A DNA stretch of 10,641 nucleotides from an uncultured bacterium (GTDB taxonomy: Bacteria; Cyanobacteriota; Vampirovibrionia; Gastranaerophilales; Gastranaerophilaceae): positions 1 to 10,641 of the forward strand of contig CAMHDG010000028.1 in assembly GCA_946183815.1 (NCBI GenBank), given 5' to 3'. A program made the translations under genes and the position numbers. Below, in pieces: positions 6,714 to 10,641 of this stretch; within the stretch, counting starts at the first letter, position 1; each line of letters starts with the position of its first letter. The notes beneath the pieces were generated by a model that was not told the origin of the DNA, ran no database searches, and was given only the letters and a program-made list of their open reading frames with translations.

Positions 6714-7472
6714 ATGAACTATTTGATAGATACTCACGCTCATTTGGATATGTACGAAAATTGGGCTGAAATTTTTAAGAATGCCCAAAATGAAGGTGTA
6801 AAAAAAATCGTTATTCCGTCTGTTGAAACTCAATATTTCCAAAAAATCATTGATATTGCAAACAGTAGTGACGATTTGTTTTGTATGATGGGAATTTTTC
6901 CTACTGAGGCAAAAACTTGGACTGACGATATTTTGGATACAATGAGAGAGTTTGCGCAAGATAAAAAAGTTGTTGCAATAGGCGAAGTAGGACTTGATTA
7001 TTATTGGGATAAAACCTTTGTTGATAAACAACGTGACATATTTATAAAACAAATTAAACTTGCAAATGAGTTGGGGTTACCGATTGTGGTTCATGATAGG
7101 GAGGCTCATAAAGACTGTTTTGATATTCTTAAAGAGTATAATAAAGGTTCAAAAGTTTTGTTTCACTGTTTTTCAGGAAGTCCTGAATTTGCTCTTGAGT
7201 GTGTAAAAGAAGGTTGGTTTATTGCGTTAGGCGGGGTGGTTACTTTTAAAAATGCACATAAACCAAAAGAGGTTGCACAGACTGTTCCGTTATCACATTT
7301 AGTGTTAGAAACAGATTCACCGTATCTTACCCCTGTGCCTTATCGTGGGAAAGAAAACCAGCCTGCGTATGTGAAGTATGTGGCGCAAGAGATAGCAAAA
7401 TTGCGTGAGGTTGATGTTGATACGATAATAAACGTAACAACAAAGAATGCTGAAGAATTTTTCGGCATATAA
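6714..7472 (+). CDS. tatD: TatD-family metal-dependent hydrolase / DNase
   Basis: The 252 residues match the family's usual length. TatD proteins are TIM-barrel metal hydrolases acting on DNA ends; some also act on D-aminoacyl-tRNA. All metal-site motifs are intact: DTHAHLD (H8, H10), GEVGLDYY (E91), VVHDREA (H127), FHCFSG (H151) and ETDSPY (D201). It is cytoplasmic, with no signal peptide. The ATG lies 1 base after the membrane-protein stop, with only a weak AGG-like ribosome binding site, so it is probably translated by coupling as the last gene of the five-gene operon. It is not next to metG, a common housekeeping position for tatD. Family is certain; which paralogue is not. The pairing with a QueC-like gene is discussed in the findings. 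Confidence 0.92.
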   Translation: MNYLIDTHAHLDMYENWAEIFKNAQNEGVKKIVIPSVETQYFQKIIDIANSSDDLFCMMGIFPTEAKTWTDDILDTMREFAQDKKVVAIGEVGLDYYWDKTFVDKQRDIFIKQIKLANELGLPIVVHDREAHKDCFDILKEYNKGSKVLFHCFSGSPEFALECVKEGWFIALGGVVTFKNAHKPKEVAQTVPLSHLVLETDSPYLTPVPYRGKENQPAYVKYVAQEIAKLREVDVDTIINVTTKNAEEFFGI

Positions 7473-7507
7473 GTTTAATCTGTTATATCAAATCATATTG
7501 CTTTCTG

Positions 7508-7536
7508 TTCAATGTTTAATTACTTTGATATATAAT
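7508..7536 (+). promoter_or_regulatory. tlyA promoter (leaderless)
   Basis: A perfect TATAAT (7531-7536) lies 6 bases before the ATG at 7543. TTCAAT (7508-7513) is 17 bases further upstream as a weak -35. The promoter occupies the 70-base gap after tatD. There is no Shine-Dalgarno sequence; the intervening bases are all T. Confidence 0.7.
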
Positions 7537-7542
7537 TTTTTT

Positions 7543-8352
7543 ATGAAAGAAAGACTGGATAAAATACTTGTTGATTTAGGCTATTTTGAGAACAAAAGCA
7601 AGGCATCTGCATCTATAATTGCAGGTGATGTTATTGTTAATAACGAGAAAATAACAAAGGCAGGGTATCAACTTAACCCTGATAAAGAATATGAGTTTAC
7701 GATAAAATCAATGCCTTATGTGTCAAGGGGCGGGTTTAAGTTGCAAAAAGCACTCGATGCGTTTGAGTTTGACCCGAAGGACAGGGTTTGTTTAGATGCA
7801 GGGGCTTCAACGGGCGGGTTTACGGACTGTCTTTTGCAAAGGGGGGCGAGTTTCGTTTATGCGGTAGATGTCGGCTATGGGCAACTGGCATGGAAACTGC
7901 GTTCTGATAGTAGAGTTAAAACTATTGAAAAAACTAACCTAAAGATATGCGGGTTTGAAGATATTTATGCCGAGGGCGAGAGTGTGGCAGATTTGCTTGT
8001 GTCCGATATGTCGTTTATCTCGTTAGAGAGGGTTTTGCCTACCCTTAAAACTTTGTTGAATCCTGATTTTCACGAGATGATATGTTTGATAAAACCGCAG
8101 TTTGAGGCGGGAAAAGAATATGTTGAAAAAGGCGGAGTAATAAAGAGCAAAGATACACACAAAATGGTTATTCAAAATGTCGCAGATTGTGTTCATTCCT
8201 TGGGTTACAAGATATTGGGTCTAACTTTTTCTTCAATAAAAGGTCCTAAAGGCAATATTGAATACCTTATTTGGTTCAGTACAAAAGATACCGAAGAGAT
8301 AGACTACAATGTAGATGATGTGGTAAATACCGCCCACGAAACCTTAAACTAA
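7543..8352 (+). CDS. tlyA: TlyA family rRNA (cytidine-2'-O)-methyltransferase
   Basis: TlyA 2'-O-methylates cytidines of 16S and/or 23S rRNA using S-adenosylmethionine. The 269 residues are of normal length. An N-terminal S4 RNA-binding domain (1-60: RLDKILVDLGYFENKSKA, then GDVIVNN) is joined to an FtsJ-type Rossmann methyltransferase. Its parts include PYVSRGGFKLQKAL (59-71), the SAM-binding DAGASTGGFTDCLL (85-98), AVDVGYGQL (107-115), SDMSFIS (154-160) and LIKPQFEAG (182-190). Likely catalytic K/D/K residues are K66, D155 and K184. An older label is haemolysin, but the rRNA methyltransferase role is better supported. The frame is open back to 7447 inside tatD; ATG 7543 was chosen because MKERLDKIL is the family start and a TATAAT lies 6 bases before it. 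Confidence 0.93.
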   Translation: MKERLDKILVDLGYFENKSKASASIIAGDVIVNNEKITKAGYQLNPDKEYEFTIKSMPYVSRGGFKLQKALDAFEFDPKDRVCLDAGASTGGFTDCLLQRGASFVYAVDVGYGQLAWKLRSDSRVKTIEKTNLKICGFEDIYAEGESVADLLVSDMSFISLERVLPTLKTLLNPDFHEMICLIKPQFEAGKEYVEKGGVIKSKDTHKMVIQNVADCVHSLGYKILGLTFSSIKGPKGNIEYLIWFSTKDTEEIDYNVDDVVNTAHETLN

Positions 8353-8660
8353 AATATATTTGCTTCAAATGTGGTTTTATCGTTTAATTCATTATAATCT
8401 GTTCTTAATTTGTAAAAGCCGTCACTATTATATTTTTTTAACCCATTATTTCCAACTACATAACCATTATTTTTATATAAAGAATAACCATTTTTATAGG
8501 AATATGATAAATTATATTTCTTCTTCGGCTAATAAATTCTATATTTATTGCCTGTATAATTTAATGGACTTTTGATAAATTTATCAAACACGTAACCTCC
8601 AGACTCAACTGTATAAATCAAAACATAGTTTTTTATAAATATCAATATATGTAAACAAAT
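8349..8660 (-). pseudogene. Decayed reading frame, unknown protein
   Basis: On the minus strand a frame with protein-like composition (Tyr, Asn, Gly and Lys rich) runs from 8660 to a stop at 8351-8349, interrupted by one in-frame TAG at 8531-8529. Before the TAG it reads VESGGYVFDKFIKS and so on. After it there are 59 residues including YKNGYSLYKNNGY and LRTDYNELNDKTTFEANIF. No start codon follows the TAG, so the downstream half cannot be expressed alone by normal initiation. Further upstream, another frame on the same strand (KYEKFVEKKQRKINGKIL, about 8661-8715) also looks coding, suggesting a frameshift. The frame overlaps the end of tlyA by 4 bases. I do not recognise the family; in DNA this AT-rich a chance frame remains possible. 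Confidence 0.35.
8571..8588. repeat. 18-bp perfect palindrome
   Basis: TTTGATAAATTTATCAAA is its own reverse complement. Its core GATAAATTTAT recurs at 8757-8767 inside a near-palindrome (8752-8770) just after the sdaAA stop codon. It could be a binding site or the base of weak hairpins between convergent genes. It also codes for FDKFIK in the decayed frame, so the symmetry may be accidental. Confidence 0.5.
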
Positions 8661-8781
8661 TTAATATTTTTCCATTTATTTTTCTTTGTTTTTTTTCTAC
8701 AAATTTTTCATATTTCTATAATTCATAAATATTTGTATAAGTTGATTTTAGTCTATGATAAATTTATAGATTATTCCTCAT
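8610..8781. other. AT-rich convergent intergenic region
   Basis: With the decayed frame, this completes the 429-base gap between the convergent tlyA and sdaAA genes. It is very AT-rich, with long T tracts. I see no RNA gene, no canonical terminator for either side and no credible intact ORF. Fragments such as KINGKIL on the minus strand may belong to the same decayed gene. Confidence 0.6.
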
Positions 8782-9654
8782 TTACCCAAAGATTTTTTCT
8801 TTCAGTTTTAGGGCGGTTGGGGTGGTGGCTAGTCCTGCCTGTGAACTTTCTTTTAGCATCGGGGACATCAACTGTCCTGTCTGACGCATTGCGTCTATTA
8901 CCTCGTCAACAGGTATCTTGCTTTCTATACCTGCCAGTGCCAACTCTGTTGCACTAACTGCGTGTATCGACAAAATCGGGTTTCGCTTGATACAAGGCAC
9001 TTCCACTAAACCGCATACAGGATCACAAGACAGCCCCAACAAATTTTTCATCGCCAGTGCAACAGCATTCAATATGACATCAATATCTCCGCCCATTGTC
9101 TGTGCCAAAGCACCGGCACACATAGCAGATGCCACTCCGCACTCCGCCTGACAACCCGCTACCGCTCCCGCAAGTTGAACCTTATTAGAAATTATGCTCC
9201 CTATCTTTCCCGCCGTTATCAGAAAATTAATTTGTTCATCATCTGACAAACCGTATTCCTCTGTGTAAGCAACCAACACCCCGGGGATAATTCCGCAAGA
9301 ACCCGCAGTAGGACAAGCAACTATTCTGCCCATTCTTAAATTTTCCTCCGATGTCGCTAACGCATAAGTCAATATCTTTTCATACAGTTTCCCAAATAAA
9401 GACCTGTGTTCAGAATACCGCTTAATCAGTTTCTCACAATCGTCACCGCACCACTCACTTACGGATTTTTCGGTAGAACCCATCCCTGTTTTGATAGTTT
9501 CACGCATTGTGACTATATGCCTCAAAACCTCTTTGCGAACCTCCTCAACAGAAACATCGGCATTAACCGCTTCCTCCTCCTGAGTCAATTCCCAGATAGT
9601 CTTATCCTGACCTATGACAGCCTGTCTTAATTCGTCAAATGTCGCTATACTCAT
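8782..9654 (-). CDS. sdaAA: L-serine dehydratase, iron-sulfur-dependent, alpha subunit
   Basis: This is the catalytic subunit of the [4Fe-4S] L-serine ammonia-lyase, which turns L-serine into pyruvate and ammonia in the cytoplasm. The 290 residues are typical of the split (type II) enzyme. Signature blocks are MGRIVACPTAGSCGIIPG (108-125), KVQLAGAVAGCQAECG (158-173) and CDPVCGLVEVPCIKRN (210-225). The likely cluster ligands are C168, C210 and C221; their spacings of 42 and 11 agree with the three cluster cysteines I recall for the Legionella enzyme. Extra cysteines at 114, 120, 172, 179 and 214 are also visible. The ATG at 9654 overlaps the sdaAB stop as ATGA, indicating translational coupling and equal output of the two subunits. 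Identification is confident. Confidence 0.95.
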   Translation of the reverse strand: MSIATFDELRQAVIGQDKTIWELTQEEEAVNADVSVEEVRKEVLRHIVTMRETIKTGMGSTEKSVSEWCGDDCEKLIKRYSEHRSLFGKLYEKILTYALATSEENLRMGRIVACPTAGSCGIIPGVLVAYTEEYGLSDDEQINFLITAGKIGSIISNKVQLAGAVAGCQAECGVASAMCAGALAQTMGGDIDVILNAVALAMKNLLGLSCDPVCGLVEVPCIKRNPILSIHAVSATELALAGIESKIPVDEVIDAMRQTGQLMSPMLKESSQAGLATTPTALKLKEKIFG

Positions 9655-10307
9655 ACTTCTAATTTCCTAATCTGTGTTGTGTAATAAACATCTTCTATTG
9701 CAGAGATTTTGTACATAATCTCATCACTTGCAATATTATCAAGTGCAATATACATAGACGCTGTTCCGCCTTTTTCGTTTCTGTCACAGTGCAATGACGC
9801 AATATTAATGTTTTCACCCTGTATAATCTTGCTCACAGTCGATATCATCCCTGGTTTATCCTTATACATAAGTAATATAGTATGATAATTCCCCGAAATA
9901 CTAACAGAAAACCCATTAATATTTGTAATCTTAATCTCTCCTGCACCAACAGAATCTCCTGAAATCCTCATCTCGTCATTAATAACAATATCAACAGAAT
10001 TAGGGTGTCTGCTCAAATCTTCGCCATACTCAAACGTATATTCAACATCTTTCACAATATCAAATATATCCTTAATCTGTGTGTCAGAAACCTTATGACC
10101 AAGTATCCCTGCAAAAAGCCCCTTTTGTGTACCATGCCCGAAACCTGTCTGTGCAAAAGAGTTATACAACTTGAAATAAACCTTATGTATCGGTCTTGAA
10201 TAAATATTCCTTGCCATCAATCCTAACCTGATAGCCCCCGCCGTATGTGAACTCGATGGACCTACCATTATCGGTGATATTACGTCAAATAAAGTTTTAT
10301 GATTCAA
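9651..10307 (-). CDS. sdaAB: L-serine dehydratase, iron-sulfur-dependent, beta subunit
   Basis: Partner subunit of SdaAA. The 218 residues contain the SDH beta domain with SPIMVGPSSSHTAGA (11-25), GHGTQKGLFAG (57-67), HPN (101-103) and SVGAGEI (119-125). A C-terminal ACT domain follows at about 142-218 (LLMYKDKPGMISTVSKII, then NIASLHCDR), probably regulatory through amino-acid binding. The start is a TTG at 10307, giving MNHKTLFDVISPIMVGPSS, which aligns with normal SdaAB starts. The next ATG (residue 14) would cut into the domain. An AGG lies 6 bases upstream, overlapping the csaB stop region. The gene is 7 bases after csaB and overlaps sdaAA by 4. Gene order beta-then-alpha is usual. Identification is confident. 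Confidence 0.94.
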   Translation of the reverse strand: MNHKTLFDVISPIMVGPSSSHTAGAIRLGLMARNIYSRPIHKVYFKLYNSFAQTGFGHGTQKGLFAGILGHKVSDTQIKDIFDIVKDVEYTFEYGEDLSRHPNSVDIVINDEMRISGDSVGAGEIKITNINGFSVSISGNYHTILLMYKDKPGMISTVSKIIQGENINIASLHCDRNEKGGTASMYIALDNIASDEIMYKISAIEDVYYTTQIRKLEV

Positions 10308-10314
10308 TTATTAC

Positions 10315-10641
10315 CTACTTCTTTTCCCATAAAGCGCTTGTACGCTTAATACGTTTTTCCTTCTTCGCTTCATTTATTCCTGTCTTATCCCAGTCAAATT
10401 TATGTGATTTTGCCTGCTCCATAATATTCCAGCGAGAAAGGTTTTCCATATCGTTAAACGCCTTTTCATAATTGTTTTTCTTGCTATCCATATCTAAATA
10501 CGGGATTCCGTATTCTTTCGCCAGCGTTTCTACCTTCGGATCATAGGCAATCGCCATTGTCTTAACCCCGTATTTTAAAGCAACTAAACAAGCGTGAAAT
10601 CTCATACCTATCATACAGTCATATTGAGAAATATGATCGAT
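10315..10641 (-). CDS. csaB: Polysaccharide pyruvyl transferase, CsaB type (5' end outside window)
   Basis: Only the last 108 residues are present; the frame runs open through the window edge (IDHISQYDCMIGMRFHA onwards), so the Met at 10614 is internal, not a start. The segment DCMIGMRFHACLVALKYGVKTMAIAYDPKV is the hallmark C-terminal block of the polysaccharide pyruvyl transferase family. In CsaB this enzyme adds ketal-linked pyruvate to cell-wall or surface polysaccharide, an anchoring signal for SLH-domain proteins. Most of the rest, YGIPYLDMDS and a basic helical tail ending RIKRTSALWEKK, is less conserved. The stop codon is 7 bases before sdaAB, so the genes are probably cotranscribed. 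The family is likely; the CsaB subgroup is less sure from a fragment. Confidence 0.8.
   Translation of the reverse strand: MDHISQYDCMIGMRFHACLVALKYGVKTMAIAYDPKVETLAKEYGIPYLDMDSKKNNYEKAFNDMENLSRWNIMEQAKSHKFDWDKTGINEAKKEKRIKRTSALWEKK

Noticed and set aside
7447..7542. Extension of tlyA into the tatD coding region
   Set aside because: The extra residues are not TlyA-like and the segment contains the TATAAT promoter; ATG 7543 gives the normal S4-domain start.
8360..8575. Plus-strand ORF of 71 codons
   Set aside because: Its Phe/Tyr/His/Asn-rich translation looks like the shadow of the minus-strand decayed frame, and it has no ribosome binding site.
8733..9630. Plus-strand ORFs inside the sdaAA region (8733-8957, 8918-9151, 9406-9630)
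   Set aside because: They are antisense to well-conserved sdaAA coding sequence and show no protein-family features.

Overview
The window is AT-rich bacterial DNA with tightly packed genes, standard stop codons and a mostly housekeeping gene set: RimO, TlyA, TatD, a QueC-like enzyme, two-subunit L-serine dehydratase and a CsaB-type polysaccharide pyruvyl transferase. The low GC, the CsaB and HEAT-repeat proteins and the probable leaderless promoters would suit an uncultured gut relative of the Cyanobacteria (Melainabacteria/Gastranaerophilales). That placement is a guess from general impression, not something the sequence proves.

Left part (1-1655). A non-coding stretch with an 11-bp tandem repeat and a nested stem-loop precedes a DUF3800-family gene (246-1376). 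This gene has a clear Shine-Dalgarno sequence, unlike the other first-in-unit genes here. It is followed by about 280 bases of structured non-coding DNA with two terminator-like hairpins, the second one canonical. The segment looks like a one-gene accessory insertion beside core genes.

Middle part (1656-8352, all + strand). rimO and a TrmB-like regulator gene each have their own promoter. A five-gene operon then follows with overlaps or 1-base gaps: HEAT-repeat protein, QueC-like enzyme, DUF366 protein, single-pass membrane protein and TatD nuclease. tlyA follows from its own promoter. All four promoter-proximal genes (rimO, the TrmB-like gene, the HEAT gene and tlyA) share one layout: a -35-like box, a 17-base spacer, a -10-like box, then exactly 6 bases to the start codon. 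Transcription would therefore begin at or next to the first base of the start codon, giving leaderless mRNAs. Genes inside the operon mostly show Shine-Dalgarno-like sequences instead.

Right part (8353-10641, - strand). A very AT-rich convergent region holds a decayed reading frame. Beyond it lies the minus-strand unit csaB (5' part outside the window) - sdaAB - sdaAA, closely spaced and with a 4-base ATGA overlap between the two serine dehydratase genes. These would deaminate L-serine to pyruvate and ammonia using an iron-sulfur cluster. The pairing with csaB may be positional rather than functional.

The most interesting signals are the uniform leaderless-promoter geometry and the QueC-like/DUF366/TatD operon. 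The QueC-like enzyme has an altered substrate-loop motif, and a QueC-like plus TatD pairing recalls, without matching, the QatABCD defence system.
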